This document shows positions 1 through 9,980 of a stretch of DNA of 64,000 nt, in pieces (the first letter of the stretch is position 1; the number at the start of each line of letters is the position of its first letter). Origin of the DNA: Streptomyces mangrovi (lineage in GTDB: Bacteria > Actinomycetota > Actinomycetes > Streptomycetales > Streptomycetaceae). The notes beneath the pieces are model-generated. The model was not told the DNA's origin. It saw only the letters and a program-made list of their open reading frames with translations, and did no database searches. Made by a program: the position numbers and the translations under genes. The stretch is taken from assembly GCF_900114215.1 (NCBI RefSeq), contig NZ_FOSG01000005.1:62001-126000 (forward strand), given 5' to 3'.

Positions 1-810
1 CCGAAGCTGTTCCACGTGCTCGGTGAGCGGCGCGTCCCCCACGAGGCGCTGAGGTCTGTCGAACTGACCCCCGGCACCAGACGGGGCACGGTCGTGCTGC
101 GCGCCGAGCCACGCCCGGGCGCCGATCCGCTGATGGAGGCCGCCGCCGGGCAGCTCAGGGAGACCAGCGACCCGTACCGCCTGGTGCTCCCCGCCGAGCA
201 CGAGCCCCTGGCCGCCGCCTGGGTCAGCGAGCTGTCCTCCGTGCTCGGCCCCCGGGCACAGGAACCGGCAGACCGCCACCTGGTCGCCGCGCCCGCCGCC
301 CCGCTGCAGTTCAAGGCGTACGACGGCAAGGTCTCCTTCGACGGCCGGACGGTGTCCTTCCGCTGGTTCTGGACCGGGGCCTCCTCGGCGAAGTGGAAGG
401 CGGGCGACCAGTCGTTCCCGGTGGGCGAGTTGCAGGACGTCCGATGGCGCTCGCCGGAGGTCGTGGGCGGCCATCTGCGGTTGGTCCGCCGCGGCGAGGC
501 GGCGGATCGGGAGCTCCCGGAGCCCGACCAGGACCCGGCCGCCGTCGTCTTCGGCCTCGGCTACGGCCTGGTGCACGAGTCGCTGCCGCTGGCGGCCTCG
601 GTGCTGGAGGCGGTACGGGCGGCCGGGCCCGCCCCGGTCCCGGAGGCGGCGGCTCCCGTCTCCCGCGCGTCGGACCCGGTCGCCACGGTCCGGCCCGCCC
701 CCGCCGACATCGCCGACCGCATCCGGCACCTGGGCGAGCTGCACGGAGCCGGGCTGCTCACCGAGGAGGAGTTCAGCGCGAAGAAGGCCGAACTCCTCGC
801 CGAGCTGTGA
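1..810 (+). CDS. DUF4429 protein with C-terminal SHOCT domain (5' end outside window)
   Basis: The reading frame is already open at base 1, so this is the 3' part of a gene and the GTG at 16 is probably internal. The visible part carries two similar repeats, the second starting near PLQFKAYDGKVSFDG and containing FRWFWTG. This is the layout of actinobacterial DUF4429 proteins, which have two PH-like beta domains. The last 35 residues (ADIADRIRHLGELHGAGLLT onward) are a typical SHOCT helix pair with the EEEF..KK pattern. An Ala/Pro linker of about 35 residues separates the two parts. Function is unknown; SHOCT tails are thought to mediate oligomerisation or targeting. The family assignment is good, the role is not inferable. 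Confidence 0.8.
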   Translation, partial: PKLFHVLGERRVPHEALRSVELTPGTRRGTVVLRAEPRPGADPLMEAAAGQLRETSDPYRLVLPAEHEPLAAAWVSELSSVLGPRAQEPADRHLVAAPAAPLQFKAYDGKVSFDGRTVSFRWFWTGASSAKWKAGDQSFPVGELQDVRWRSPEVVGGHLRLVRRGEAADRELPEPDQDPAAVVFGLGYGLVHESLPLAASVLEAVRAAGPAPVPEAAAPVSRASDPVATVRPAPADIADRIRHLGELHGAGLLTEEEFSAKKAELLAEL

Positions 811-879
811 GCCGTGCCGCCTCGCGAGGCGCACCGGGCCGTGGGCCGCACCGGGCCGTGAGGCACGACGGGCCCGCCC

Positions 880-1905
880 CTACTCCCGCCCCGCCGAGGT
901 GAACCCCGGGTCGGCGTAGCGCCCGCCGGCCACACGGCCGGCGATCGGCTCCAGCGCAGCCAGCTCGTCCGCCGTCAGCTCGACGCGGGTGGCGGCGGTG
1001 TTCTCCTCGACCCGGGCACGCCGGCGTGTACCGGGGATCGGGACGACCGGCAGCCCGTGCACCGCGGCCCGCTGCTGCACCCACGCCAGGGCGACCTGCC
1101 CGGGCGTGATCCCGCGCGTCCTCGCGATCGCGTGCAGCGGCTCCCGCAGGACCGCGTTGGCCGCCGCGTTCTCGCCGGTGAAGCGCGGCATCGTGCGCCG
1201 GAAGTCGTCGTCGCTCAGCTCCTTGGCCGCGTTGGTGAACGCCCCGGCCAGAAAACCGCGCCCCAGCGGCGAGTACGGCACGAAGGCGACACCCAGCTCC
1301 TTCGCGGCGGGCACCGCCGTGCGCTCCACGTCGCGGCTGAAGACCGACCATTCCGACTGGATCGCCGCGATCGGGTGCACCGCGTGCGCCGCGCGCAGTT
1401 CGCCGCCGGTCACCTCGCTCAGCCCGAGCCGCCTGACCTTGCCCTCGGCCACCAGCTCGGCCATGGCACCGACGGTCTCCTCGATCGGCACGCGCGTGTC
1501 GCGGCGGTGCATGTAGTACAGGTCGATGACGTCGACGCCGAGCCGCTTCAGACTGCCCTCGGCGCACTGCCTGATGTAGGCGGCGTCGTTGCGGATGTCG
1601 CGCTTCGCCGGGTCCGCCGGGTCCATGACGATGCCGAACTTGGTGGCCACCACCACCTCGTCCCGGTGTGCCCTCACGAAGGGCGCGATGAACCTCTCGT
1701 TCTCGCCGAAGCCGTACATGTCGGCGGTGTCGTAGAGCGTGACGCCCAGTTCCAGGGCACGCTCGAGGGCGGCGCGTGCCTCACCGGCGTCCGTCGGCCC
1801 GTAGGCGAAGCTCATGCCCATGCAGCCCAGTCCCTGGACGCCCACCTCGGGCCCATCCGCGCCGAGCCGCGCCGTGGCGATCCGTTCACTTCCATCCCAG
1901 CTCAT
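880..1905 (-). CDS. Aldo/keto reductase
   Basis: A 341-residue NAD(P)H-dependent oxidoreductase of the AKR superfamily (TIM barrel), close to the YajO/AKR13 type. The catalytic tetrad is visible: Asp and Tyr in the YDTADMYG segment near residue 60, Lys in VVATKFG, and His in YYMHRRD. The cofactor-binding end is present (PIPGTRRRARVEEN). The ATG at 1905 was chosen because homologues begin just before the first strand. It lies 8 bp after the stop of the MerR gene on the same strand, so the two form an operon and the MerR protein probably senses a reactive carbonyl or redox compound that this enzyme detoxifies. The physiological substrate is unknown. Confidence 0.9.
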   Translation of the reverse strand: MSWDGSERIATARLGADGPEVGVQGLGCMGMSFAYGPTDAGEARAALERALELGVTLYDTADMYGFGENERFIAPFVRAHRDEVVVATKFGIVMDPADPAKRDIRNDAAYIRQCAEGSLKRLGVDVIDLYYMHRRDTRVPIEETVGAMAELVAEGKVRRLGLSEVTGGELRAAHAVHPIAAIQSEWSVFSRDVERTAVPAAKELGVAFVPYSPLGRGFLAGAFTNAAKELSDDDFRRTMPRFTGENAAANAVLREPLHAIARTRGITPGQVALAWVQQRAAVHGLPVVPIPGTRRRARVEENTAATRVELTADELAALEPIAGRVAGGRYADPGFTSAGRE

Positions 1906-1913
1906 CCGGCTCC

Positions 1914-2441
<528 letters not shown>

Positions 2442-2541
2442 GGGGGAACGCTACGGAGTTCGAGTGCGCTCCAGGCAAGCGAATAACGGGGGCGAAATCC
2501 CGCCACGCCGGCCCACCGGGCCCCACGTTAGGCTCAGGAGC

Positions 2542-3360
2542 ATGGACAGCCTGCGCATGATCGAGAACTGGCCGGCCGCGACGGCGGCGGCGGCCGTCGT
2601 GACCGCCGACGGCACGGTGGCCGGAACGCACGGCCCCGCCGATCACCGCTTCGCGCTCGCCTCGGTCACCAAGCCGCTGGCGGCGTACGCGGCGCTGATC
2701 GCCGTCGAGGAGGGCGCGATCGAGCTGGACGAGCCGGCCGGTCCCGAGGGCTCGACGGTGCGGCATCTGCTCGCCCACACTTCCGGCCTGGCCTTCGACG
2801 AGCACCGCACGATGGCCGCCGCGGGCACCCGCCGGATCTACTCCAACACCGGCTTCGAGGTGCTCGGCGACCACATCGCCAAGGCCACCGGCATCCTCTT
2901 CCCCGAGTATCTGCGCCAGGCCGTCCTCGTCCCGCTGGGCATGACCGCCACCGACCTGCCGGGCTCCCCGGCCAAGGACGGCGTCTCCACCCTGGCCGAT
3001 CTGGTCCGCTTCGCCGCCGAGCTCCAGGCCCCGCGCCTGCTGGATCCGCGCACCGTCGCCGAGGCCACGTCCGTGGTCTTCCCGGGCCTTCCCGGTGTCC
3101 TGCCCGGCTACGGCAACCAGAAGCCCAACGACTGGGGGCTGGGCTTCGAGATCCGCGACGGCAAGTCCCCGCACTGGACGGGTGCCTCCTCCTCACCGCG
3201 TACTTTCGGCCACTTCGGGCAGGCGGGTACGTTCCTGTGGGTGGACCCGGACGCGGGCGCCGCCTGTGTGGCCCTGGCGGACCGGGCGTTCGGTCCCTGG
3301 GCGATCGAGGCGTGGCCGCCGTTCACCGACGCGGTGCTGGCCGAACTGCGCGGGCGCTGA
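2542..3360 (+). CDS. Beta-lactamase-fold serine hydrolase
   Basis: A 272-residue protein of the class C beta-lactamase / PBP family. The nucleophile motif SVTK lies near residue 41, YSN near residue 94, and an HFGQAG segment near the C-terminus takes the place of the KTG triad. There is no signal peptide, so it is cytoplasmic, which suggests an esterase or amidase rather than a cell-wall enzyme. The ATG at 2542 follows CAGGAG and fixes the start. The gene is transcribed away from the MerR operon. An amidotransferase follows 85 bp downstream. The substrate cannot be read from the sequence. Confidence 0.88.
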   Translation: MDSLRMIENWPAATAAAAVVTADGTVAGTHGPADHRFALASVTKPLAAYAALIAVEEGAIELDEPAGPEGSTVRHLLAHTSGLAFDEHRTMAAAGTRRIYSNTGFEVLGDHIAKATGILFPEYLRQAVLVPLGMTATDLPGSPAKDGVSTLADLVRFAAELQAPRLLDPRTVAEATSVVFPGLPGVLPGYGNQKPNDWGLGFEIRDGKSPHWTGASSSPRTFGHFGQAGTFLWVDPDAGAACVALADRAFGPWAIEAWPPFTDAVLAELRGR

Positions 3361-3445
3361 GACACGCCGACCGGCATAGACCGGCAAGGAACGGCACGGA
3401 CCGACCACGGACCCGGCCCCAGGCCGGCGCGAGAAGGAGCGGCAC

Positions 3446-4159
3446 ATGGGCGGGCAGCCGCGCGTACTGACGGTGCAGCACACCCCGAACGGCGGGCCGG
3501 GCCGGTTCGGCGCCTGGCTGGCCGAGAAAGGCCTGGCGCTGGACGTCGTCCGCGCGTACGACGGCGAGCCGCTGCCCGCCCGGACGGACCGCCACCGGGG
3601 CGTCCTCGTGCTCGGCGGCGGTTATCTGCCGGACGACGACACGCGCGCCCCCTGGCTCGCCCCCACCCGCGCCCTGGTCGCCGGGGCACTGGACGGCGGC
3701 GTCCCGGTGTTCGGGATCTGCCTGGGCGGCCAGATGCTGGCCCAGGTCGCGGGCGGCAAGGTCGCGGCGGAGCACGGCGAGCCGGAGGTCGGCAGCACAC
3801 CGCTGACGCTGCGGCCCGAGGCCGCGGGCGACCCCCTCTTCCACGGGCTGCCCGGCCGTACCGCCGCGATCGAGAACCATGTCGACGCCATCACCGAACT
3901 ACCGCCCGGCGCCCGGTGGCTGGCGCGGAGCGAGCGGTGTCCGTACCAGGCGTTCGCCGTGGGCGACCGGGCGTGGGGCACGCAGTTCCACCCCGAGGTG
4001 ACGGCCGCACAGGTGCGGGGGTGGGATCCGGAGCGACTGCGGCGCCTGGGCTTCGACCCCGCCGAGACCGTACGCCGGGCGGAGGCCGACGAGCCCGCCT
4101 CGGCCGAGGTGTGGCGCACGGTCGCCCTCCGCTTCGCCTCGCTCGTACACGGCGGCTGA
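3446..4159 (+). CDS. Class I glutamine amidotransferase-like protein
   Basis: A 237-residue GATase1 domain. The nucleophile Cys sits in the elbow GICLGGQ near residue 93, and the His-Glu dyad in FHPEV near residue 178. No synthetase domain is attached, so it belongs to the stand-alone GMP-synthase-like group that includes gamma-glutamyl hydrolases such as PuuD-type enzymes. A good ribosome site (GAAGGAG) precedes the ATG. The partner or substrate is unknown. It may be co-transcribed with the serine hydrolase upstream, but the 85-bp gap leaves this open. Confidence 0.85.
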   Translation: MGGQPRVLTVQHTPNGGPGRFGAWLAEKGLALDVVRAYDGEPLPARTDRHRGVLVLGGGYLPDDDTRAPWLAPTRALVAGALDGGVPVFGICLGGQMLAQVAGGKVAAEHGEPEVGSTPLTLRPEAAGDPLFHGLPGRTAAIENHVDAITELPPGARWLARSERCPYQAFAVGDRAWGTQFHPEVTAAQVRGWDPERLRRLGFDPAETVRRAEADEPASAEVWRTVALRFASLVHGG

Positions 4160-4397
4160 GCTGCTGAGCTGCGCGGTCCGCCGTTCGGCAAAGCCTCGGA
4201 CAACACGGTCGCAAAGCCTCCTCTCCCCCTCCCGCGCTCCGGGCGTCCCGCAGATCCCGGCCCGGCGCTCCCCGGTACTTCCCCGGTCCCCACCGAGCAA
4301 ATTAATCAGGCGAGTTCACGAATTCCTCTTGTCTTTCCGTCCGAGCCCATTAGGGTCGCTCACGCCCACCGGACGTCGACGGACCCTGGAGGTCGCA

Positions 4398-5750
4398 GTG
4401 CCCATGAGACGGAGATCGTCCCTGACGAGCCTGCTCACCGCGGGAGCCCTCGCGGCGACCGTGCTCGTGGCCTCCCAGGCCACCGGCGCCCTGGACAGCG
4501 CGGCTCCCGGTGCCGGGGACCGCGCGGGCACCCACTCCTCCGCCGCTTCGGCGGCGTCGAAGCGGGCCGCGCGGCACTGGGTGAACACCTGGACGTCGAT
4601 GCCGCAGCTCACCGAGCCCCACAACATGCCGCCCGCCCCCTTCACCGAGGAGGGGCTGGTCATGGACGACACCACGCTGCGGCAGACCGTCCGCGTCACG
4701 GTCGGCGGCGACAAGGTGCGGCTGCGCTTCTCCAACGCCTTCGGCGGCGCGGACCTGCCCATCACCGCCGCCTCCGTGGCCTTCCCCGAGGGCGGGAGAG
4801 CCGGGACCGACGCGATACTCCCGGATACCTCCCGCCCGCTGACCTTCAGCGGCCGGCCCTCGGCTCTCGTCCCGGTCGGAGCACAGGTGGTCTCCGACCC
4901 GGTGGACATGAAGGTGGCCGCGGGGGCCAATCTCGCCGTCACCCTCTATCTGGCGGACGGCCAGGCGTCGAACGACATCACCTCCCACCCCGGCTCCCGG
5001 ACCACCTCCCACCTCCTGCGCGGCGACCACCTCGCGGCCGAGGACCTGCCGGGCGCGACGGCGACGAACCACTGGTACTTCCTCAGCGGAGTCGAGACCT
5101 GGTCGGCGAGGTCCACCCGGGCGGTCGCCGTCCTGGGCGACTCCCTGACCGACGGCCGCGGCTCCACCACCAACGGCAACGACCGCTGGACGGACCAGTG
5201 GTTCGACCGGCTCCAGACCCGCCGCGGCACCGCCCGCCTCGCCGTCCTCAACCAGGCCGCCGGCGGCAACCGCGTCCTCAACGACGGGCTGGGCCCCAAC
5301 GTCCTGGCCAGGCTGGACCGCGATGTGCTGGCGCAGACCGGGGTGGAATCGCTGATCGTCTTCGAGGGCGTCAACGACATCGGCACCGCGGCGGCCGCCG
5401 AGGCCGCGCAGAAGCGGGTCGCGGCCGATCTGATCGCCGCCTACGAGCAGATCGTCACCCGCGCCCGCGCCCACGGCATCGAGGTCCACGGCGCGACGCT
5501 GCTGCCCTTCGGCGGCAACGAGATGTACGACGACCCGGCCGGGCACCGCGAGAGCGCCCGGCGGACGGTCAACGACTGGATCCGCACCAGCGGCCGCTTC
5601 GACTCCGTCATCGACTTCGACCGCGCCGTCCGCGACCCCGCCGACCCCGAGCGGCTCCACCCCGGCCTCCACGACGGCGACTGGCTCCATCTGAACCCCG
5701 CCGGCTACGGCCGGCTGGCCGCCGCCGTACCCGGGCGCCTGTTCCGCTAG
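4398..5750 (+). CDS. Secreted SGNH/GDSL hydrolase
   Basis: A 450-residue exported esterase-type enzyme. An Arg-rich n-region and hydrophobic core (SLLTAGALAATVLVA) form a signal peptide of about 35 residues. After a beta-rich N-terminal domain the SGNH domain begins with VAVLGDSLTDG (catalytic Ser), followed by the Gly block GGNR, the Asn block FEGVND and the Asp-His pair in DWLHLN near residue 430. The GTG at 4398 lies 5 nt after GGAGG; an ATG two codons later is possible. The architecture matches actinobacterial extracellular deacetylase or lipase-like enzymes such as rhamnogalacturonan acetylesterase relatives. The substrate is unproven. Confidence 0.88.
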   Translation: MPMRRRSSLTSLLTAGALAATVLVASQATGALDSAAPGAGDRAGTHSSAASAASKRAARHWVNTWTSMPQLTEPHNMPPAPFTEEGLVMDDTTLRQTVRVTVGGDKVRLRFSNAFGGADLPITAASVAFPEGGRAGTDAILPDTSRPLTFSGRPSALVPVGAQVVSDPVDMKVAAGANLAVTLYLADGQASNDITSHPGSRTTSHLLRGDHLAAEDLPGATATNHWYFLSGVETWSARSTRAVAVLGDSLTDGRGSTTNGNDRWTDQWFDRLQTRRGTARLAVLNQAAGGNRVLNDGLGPNVLARLDRDVLAQTGVESLIVFEGVNDIGTAAAAEAAQKRVAADLIAAYEQIVTRARAHGIEVHGATLLPFGGNEMYDDPAGHRESARRTVNDWIRTSGRFDSVIDFDRAVRDPADPERLHPGLHDGDWLHLNPAGYGRLAAAVPGRLFR

Positions 5751-5786
5751 TCCGGCCGCCCACGCCGGCCGTCCGCGCCGGCCTCC

Positions 5787-5827
5787 GGCCCGTCCACGAC
5801 CGCACGCGCGGTGTCCGTGGACGGGCC
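5787..5827. terminator. Convergent terminator hairpin
   Basis: A perfect 12-bp stem (GGCCCGTCCACG against its complement) with a 17-nt loop lies in the 84-bp gap between the convergent SGNH hydrolase and the 5835-6290 gene. There is no U-tract, which is normal for high-GC actinobacteria. It probably serves both strands. Confidence 0.7.
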
Positions 5828-5834
5828 GAAGCCG

Positions 5835-6290
5835 TCAGGCGGCTTCGGAGCCGGCCTCGCCGGGACGGTGCCGGCCGTGCAGCATCAGGTAGAACGTCCG
5901 CACCGACTCCCGCGAGCCGTACGCGAAGCGGTTGGCCACTCTGCCCAGCGGATTCCACACGCGCCCGTCGGGCATCCGCACACCCACCGGCTGCCCGAAC
6001 CGCTCGCACTGCCCGGCGTCGAAGTCCACCCAGACGGCCCCGGCCTGCCGGACCATCACCTCCCCCAGGTATCCGCCCAGACCGAACAGGACCTCCGCCA
6101 CACGTCCGGCGGGCTCCGCACCCTGGCGGCGCATGCCCTCGATCACCGCGTCCACGATGCGCAGACTGTTCACCGAGTAGTCCAGGGGCAGCCGGTGCCC
6201 GGCCCTCCCCGATGTCAGGTCCGTGACGAAGTGCGCCACATGCCCGCGCATCCTTCCGGCCGTGGGTCTCGCCGTGGTCTCCGTGCCCAT
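5835..6290 (-). CDS. Conserved hypothetical protein
   Basis: A 151-residue cytoplasmic protein that I do not recognise. Centrally it has an amphipathic helix with Asp/Glu residues (YSVNSLRIVDAVIEGM) and a Gly-rich stretch GLGGYLGEVMVRQAG. Two short beta-like segments follow, one ending VWVDFDAGQCERFG and one RVWNPLGRVANRFAYG. The C-terminus contains FYLMLHGRH. The layout resembles small actinobacterial DUF3806-like proteins, but I would not assign it. GGGAGA precedes the ATG, and coding bias supports it. It is single and convergent with the SGNH gene. Confidence 0.75.
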   Translation of the reverse strand: MGTETTARPTAGRMRGHVAHFVTDLTSGRAGHRLPLDYSVNSLRIVDAVIEGMRRQGAEPAGRVAEVLFGLGGYLGEVMVRQAGAVWVDFDAGQCERFGQPVGVRMPDGRVWNPLGRVANRFAYGSRESVRTFYLMLHGRHRPGEAGSEAA

Positions 6291-7105
6291 GAGCGTCTCC
6301 CCTCGCGTTCGGCTCGGCAGCGGGCGGCGGCACCCCGGACGCCGCCCGGGGAGGGATCCACCCTCCCCCTCTCACCCAGCGCCGCCGCATACTGCCTGGT
6401 CACGCCCTCATGGTGTGGCGGTACTCACGTTTACGCGGTGTCGGCGAAGCTCCCGGAACCGAGCCGGGGAGAGGGGCCGCACCGCCTTCGCGCCCAGGGG
6501 AATTCCATGTGAACTTCAGCCGTACACAACGTCCGCCGGAGCCCGGGCGGCACGGGGGGTGCGCGTGCTCCGTGCGGCCATGCGGAACCGCGCCCCCGTT
6601 CCGTCGCCACCACCTCAAACCCAGTGCCGGCTCTCACGAACCCCCTGGTGGCAGCAGACTTCCCGGGCGCTGTGGTTCCGGTGCGGGCGGCGCCCATCGG
6701 ACGCACCGGAACCGGTGGCCGCCCGCTGCCCCTCCCCTTCAGCACGCCGCTATGCGCCCTTTTCAGGCTTTTCTCTGCACGAATGACGCACGGTGACGCC
6801 CTGGGGTATAACCGGCCCGTCCGACAGTGAACGGAGGGCCGGCCGCACCCCGGCCTGCCGTGCGTACCGGTCGCGGGGCGCGGTGCCGCCGCTGCCCCGG
6901 GCCGGGAGCCGTCACCGCACACCGGGGAGGGCAGGACGGCCCGCGTCCCGCGAGCCGTGCGGGCGGAACGCCCCGGCACGTACGACGAGCCGCCGCTCCC
7001 GTCCGCTGTCCGCGTCGGGGCCCAAGCCCTCCGACCGCCGAAGGGGCGGAGACAGAGCGGCGGCCACCGGACGCACCGGGATCTTCCAGAGGGGGTTTGG
7101 AACAC
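6291..7105. other. 815-bp intergenic region before the amidase gene
   Basis: No frame here has convincing coding character. The region holds the start side of the 5835-6290 gene and, further right, a likely promoter (6783-6812) followed by a GC-rich leader of almost 290 nt running to the amidase GTG. Several short inverted repeats occur in the leader, but none matches a riboswitch I can recognise. Confidence 0.6.
6783..6812 (+). promoter_or_regulatory. Putative vegetative promoter of the amidase gene
   Basis: ATGACG (6783-6788) and TATAAC (6807-6812) are separated by 18 bp. The predicted transcript start near 6820 leaves an untranslated leader of about 285 nt before the GTG at 7106. Confidence 0.45.
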
Positions 7106-8713
7106 GTGGGATCGAACAGAGGCCGCGGCCGCAGGCCGGCGAACATGAAGCGCCGGACCTGGCTGGCAGTCGGCTCCGTCGTGCTCGGGGGGTCGGTGGT
7201 GGCGACGGTCGCCGTCGCCACCACCTCGGACACCTCGGACGAACAGGCCCGCAGCGAGAGGATGCGGCCCGTGGCCGCCTACACCGAGACGTTCCAGGGC
7301 GGCGACCCGGGGAAGCGCTCGGTGCCGCGCAAGGACACCCGGCCCTTCTCCATGCTCGGCGTCTCCTGGGAGGACCCGGAGGCCGAACTCGACGGCACCG
7401 CCCAGATCCGCACCCGCAGCGCGCAGAGCGGCCAGTGGACGCGGTGGCAGGACCTCGACCTCGGCATACGGCCGCCGGAGACCGACGAGGGCCAGGACAG
7501 CGGAGTACGTGGAGCCTCCGAGCCCCTGTGGGTCGGCGAGTCCGACGGAGTCGAGGCACGGGTCCTGGCGGAAGGCGGGGAGTCGGCCGAACTGCCCGGC
7601 GGACTGCGCCTGGTGATGATCGACCCCGGCGTGCTGGGCGAGGACATCGGCAAGGGCTGGCGCAAGGTCGGCGACATGAACGGGGGCGGGAACTCACAGG
7701 AGCCGTCGCAGCAGCCCACCACGGAGCCGACGCCGGAGCCCAGCCAGGGCGAGTCCTCCACGGAGCCGTCCCCCTCCGCCTCCGCCACGGAGGAGCCCGA
7801 GCCCAGCCAGGAGCCGTCGCAGCAGCCCACCACGGAGGCTCCCACCGGAGAGCCGAGCCCGGAACCCTCCACCGACCCGACCGGCGAACCCTCCACCGAA
7901 CCCACCGGGGAGCCGACCGGGGAGCCGACACCGGAACCCTCCACCGAACCCACCGGGGAGCCGAGCCCGGAACCCTCCACCGACCCGACCCCCACCGGAG
8001 AGCCGACACCGGAACCCTCCACCGAACCCACCGGCGAACCGTCCGCCGACCCCAGCACCGAACCCACCGGTGAGCCGTCCACCACCGCCCCGGCCCCCTC
8101 GCCGTCCGAGCCGCAGACGCCGCGGATCGTCAGCCGCGCCCAGTGGGGCGCCGACGAGTCGCTGGTGGAGGACCCGCCCTCCTACATGAGCCGGGTGGAC
8201 GCCGTCTTCGTCCACCACACCGCCGGCACGAACAGCTACACCTGCACCCAGTCGGCCTCCATCATCCGGGGCATCCTCACCTACCACGTCAAGACCAACG
8301 GCTGGAACGACGTCGGCTACAACTTCTTCGTCGACAAGTGCGGCACGATCTTCGAAGGCCGCGCGGGAGGCGTCGACAAGGCGGTCCGGGGCGCCCACAC
8401 CTATGGCTTCAACGGCAACTCCGCGGGCGTCTCCCTGCTCGGCAACTACGAGGACGGCGGCCGGCCCACCCAGGCCGCGCTGGACGCCATCGCCCGGATC
8501 TCCGGTTGGAAGCTCGGCCTGTACGGCGCCGACCCGGCCGGCAAGGTGACGCTCACCGCGGCCGCCGACACCGGCGTCTGGAAGAACGGCGAGCGGGCGA
8601 CGCTGTACCGGATCTCCGGCCACCGTGACGGCTACGCGACCCTGTGCCCGGGAGCGGACCTCTACTCCCAGCTCCCGGCCATCCGCACCAGGGCCGCCGC
8701 CTCCTCCTCCTGA
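7106..8713 (+). CDS. Secreted peptidoglycan-recognition-type N-acetylmuramoyl-L-alanine amidase
   Basis: A 535-residue exported PGRP/type 2 amidase that would cleave the MurNAc-L-Ala bond. The n-region and hydrophobic core ([20 protein letters not shown]) form a signal peptide or anchor. An uncharacterised N-terminal domain covers about residues 50-195, followed by a Pro/Thr/Glu/Ser linker of about 145 residues. The catalytic domain starts at [11 protein letters not shown] near residue 340. Zinc ligands fit the first His of VFVHHTAG, the His of SGHRDG and the Cys of LCPGAD; the Tyr in YNFFVD matches the conserved active-site Tyr. The GTG at 7106 follows a purine run AGAGGGGG; an ATG at 7145 is an alternative start. 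Confidence 0.9.
   Translation: MGSNRGRGRRPANMKRRTWLAVGSVVLGGSVVATVAVATTSDTSDEQARSERMRPVAAYTETFQGGDPGKRSVPRKDTRPFSMLGVSWEDPEAELDGTAQIRTRSAQSGQWTRWQDLDLGIRPPETDEGQDSGVRGASEPLWVGESDGVEARVLAEGGESAELPGGLRLVMIDPGVLGEDIGKGWRKVGDMNGGGNSQEPSQQPTTEPTPEPSQGESSTEPSPSASATEEPEPSQEPSQQPTTEAPTGEPSPEPSTDPTGEPSTEPTGEPTGEPTPEPSTEPTGEPSPEPSTDPTPTGEPTPEPSTEPTGEPSADPSTEPTGEPSTTAPAPSPSEPQTPRIVSRAQWGADESLVEDPPSYMSRVDAVFVHHTAGTNSYTCTQSASIIRGILTYHVKTNGWNDVGYNFFVDKCGTIFEGRAGGVDKAVRGAHTYGFNGNSAGVSLLGNYEDGGRPTQAALDAIARISGWKLGLYGADPAGKVTLTAAADTGVWKNGERATLYRISGHRDGYATLCPGADLYSQLPAIRTRAAASSS
7700..8085 (+). repeat. Pro/Glu/Thr/Ser linker repeats in the amidase
   Basis: Tandem degenerate units encoding variations of EPTGEP and EPSTEP. 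A longer direct repeat (encoding EPSQQPTTE) occurs twice about 110 bp apart, near 7700 and 7810. Such linkers usually span the cell wall between anchor and catalytic domain. Slippage or recombination here would change linker length in frame. Confidence 0.8.
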
Positions 8714-8740
8714 CCCACTCCCACGACTGACCGGAAACAG

Positions 8741-8773
8741 GACCGGCCGCCCCGTACACCGGGGCGGCCGGTC
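8741..8773. terminator. Convergent terminator hairpin
   Basis: A perfect 13-bp stem, GACCGGCCGCCCC with its complement, and a 7-nt loop. It lies between the convergent amidase (ends 8713) and the lipoprotein gene (ends 8791). Confidence 0.8.
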
Positions 8774-8790
8774 CCGTATTCACCCCCTGC

Positions 8791-9564
8791 TCAGCCGGCG
8801 GCGGTCCCGGCGAGCTTGTCCACCTGCGCGGTGACGATGTCCCGCGGCACCGAAGCACCCGACGGCGACTTGATGTTCAGGCCCATGAACTGCGCCAGCG
8901 ACGCCCCGGAGCGCACCACCGCGAAGTGCATCGGCACCTCGGTGCCCTCCGCCTCACCCACCAGCCGCACCGCGACCGCCTCGTCGCCGCCCTCGGGCGC
9001 CTCGATCTCCTCCACGGCCGTGTAGCGGACCGTCTCCCCGCCGTTGTTGCCCGAGGTGGTGAAACCGTCGCCGCACGCCTCGATCGCCGACCGCACGCCC
9101 TCCACCGTCCGGGCCGCGCCGTCGCCGTCGTAGGACAGCAGCGACACCGTCACGATCCGCCCGGCCGTCCCCTGCCCCGTCCCGGCGAACCCCTGGGTGG
9201 CGAACGCCCGCGCCCGGGGCGTACGCCCGGTGCCGTGGGCGGTCAGGTCGGCCAGCGGTCGGCACTCGTCCCGGTCCGCCTTCGGCGTCACCGACTCCTG
9301 GTCGGCGGCGGCGACCTGATACCCCTTCACCTCGCCGTCGGCGAGTAGCGCCTTCTTCAGCGCCGCCTCGTCGAGGACCGGCCCCGCGGCCTTCCCGTTC
9401 TGCTCCCCCGCTTCCGGCGACGCACTGCTCCCGCTCCCCGGCCGCTTCTCGGCGTCCTTGCCGGAGGCGTCGTCCGAACCACCGCACGCCGCCGTGAACG
9501 CCAGCAGCGGCGCCACCATCGCGGCCACCAGGAGGGCTCTGCTCTTCCCCACCGAACTTCCCAT
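8791..9564 (-). CDS. Putative lipoprotein of unknown function
   Basis: A 257-residue lipoprotein. The hydrophobic stretch ALLVAAMVAPLLAF runs into the lipobox TAAC, with the lipidated Cys followed by GGSDD. A Ser/Gly/Ala spacer is followed by a soluble domain containing two Cys (DECRPL and IEACGDGF) that could form a disulphide, and by alternating beta strands (IVTVSLLSYD; MHFAVVRSG). This resembles the PknH/LppP-type extracellular sensor fold in outline only. The ATG at 9564 abuts GGGAG; a GTG four codons later, with GGGAAG 4 nt upstream, may be the true start. It appears to be a single gene. Confidence 0.82.
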   Translation of the reverse strand: MGSSVGKSRALLVAAMVAPLLAFTAACGGSDDASGKDAEKRPGSGSSASPEAGEQNGKAAGPVLDEAALKKALLADGEVKGYQVAAADQESVTPKADRDECRPLADLTAHGTGRTPRARAFATQGFAGTGQGTAGRIVTVSLLSYDGDGAARTVEGVRSAIEACGDGFTTSGNNGGETVRYTAVEEIEAPEGGDEAVAVRLVGEAEGTEVPMHFAVVRSGASLAQFMGLNIKSPSGASVPRDIVTAQVDKLAGTAAG

Positions 9565-9755
9565 CTCCCGTTGTCCGTTCACCGTCTCGCACACGCGGGG
9601 ATCCACCGCCGAGGCGGCCTCGTACGATCACCGGCAACCGCCCGGCGGAACATCCGCCGCCCCGTGCTCCACGGTCGGCACACGCTGTCACACCGTCGGA
9701 GGACCGAACAAGCGGCCGCGCCCACGCACCCCGCCCGCCCGGTTCAGTGCCCGGT

Positions 9756-9980
9756 TCAGGATCGCCGCTTCCCCGTACGCCGCTCCAGGGCGGAGCGGAA
9801 GTGGTGGAACCGCTGCTCATCCGGGTCGGCGAACTCCAACACGTCCAGTGCAGCCTCCGCGTCTCCCGAGGCCGCCTCCCGGTAGAGCACCCACAGCCCT
9901 TCACCGGCGGCCCTGCGGCACTCCTCCGCCAGGTCCGGGAACCCGGCCTCCGCCTCACCGCGGTGCGCCTCCCCGGCCAC
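9756..9980 (-). CDS. Small ORF, possible gene remnant
   Basis: Seventy-four codons on the minus strand with good third-position GC and a plausible helical product (LAEECRRAAGEGLWVLYREA, then FADPDEQRFHHFRSALERR). The GTG start abuts GAGGTAG and sits exactly where the oppositely oriented MmpS-like fragment begins. It may be a short real gene or the surviving tail of a longer one truncated at that junction. I do not recognise the family. Confidence 0.35.
   Translation of the reverse strand: MAGEAHRGEAEAGFPDLAEECRRAAGEGLWVLYREAASGDAEAALDVLEFADPDEQRFHHFRSALERRTGKRRS

Noticed and set aside
6813..7105. Possible cyclic di-AMP (ydaO-type) riboswitch in the amidase leader
   Set aside because: The gene class fits, but I could not find the conserved core sequences in the right order. 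A covariance search would decide.
7700..8085. CRISPR-like repetition
   Set aside because: The repeats are degenerate, contiguous, in frame and code for a Pro/Thr/Glu linker. There are no spacers.
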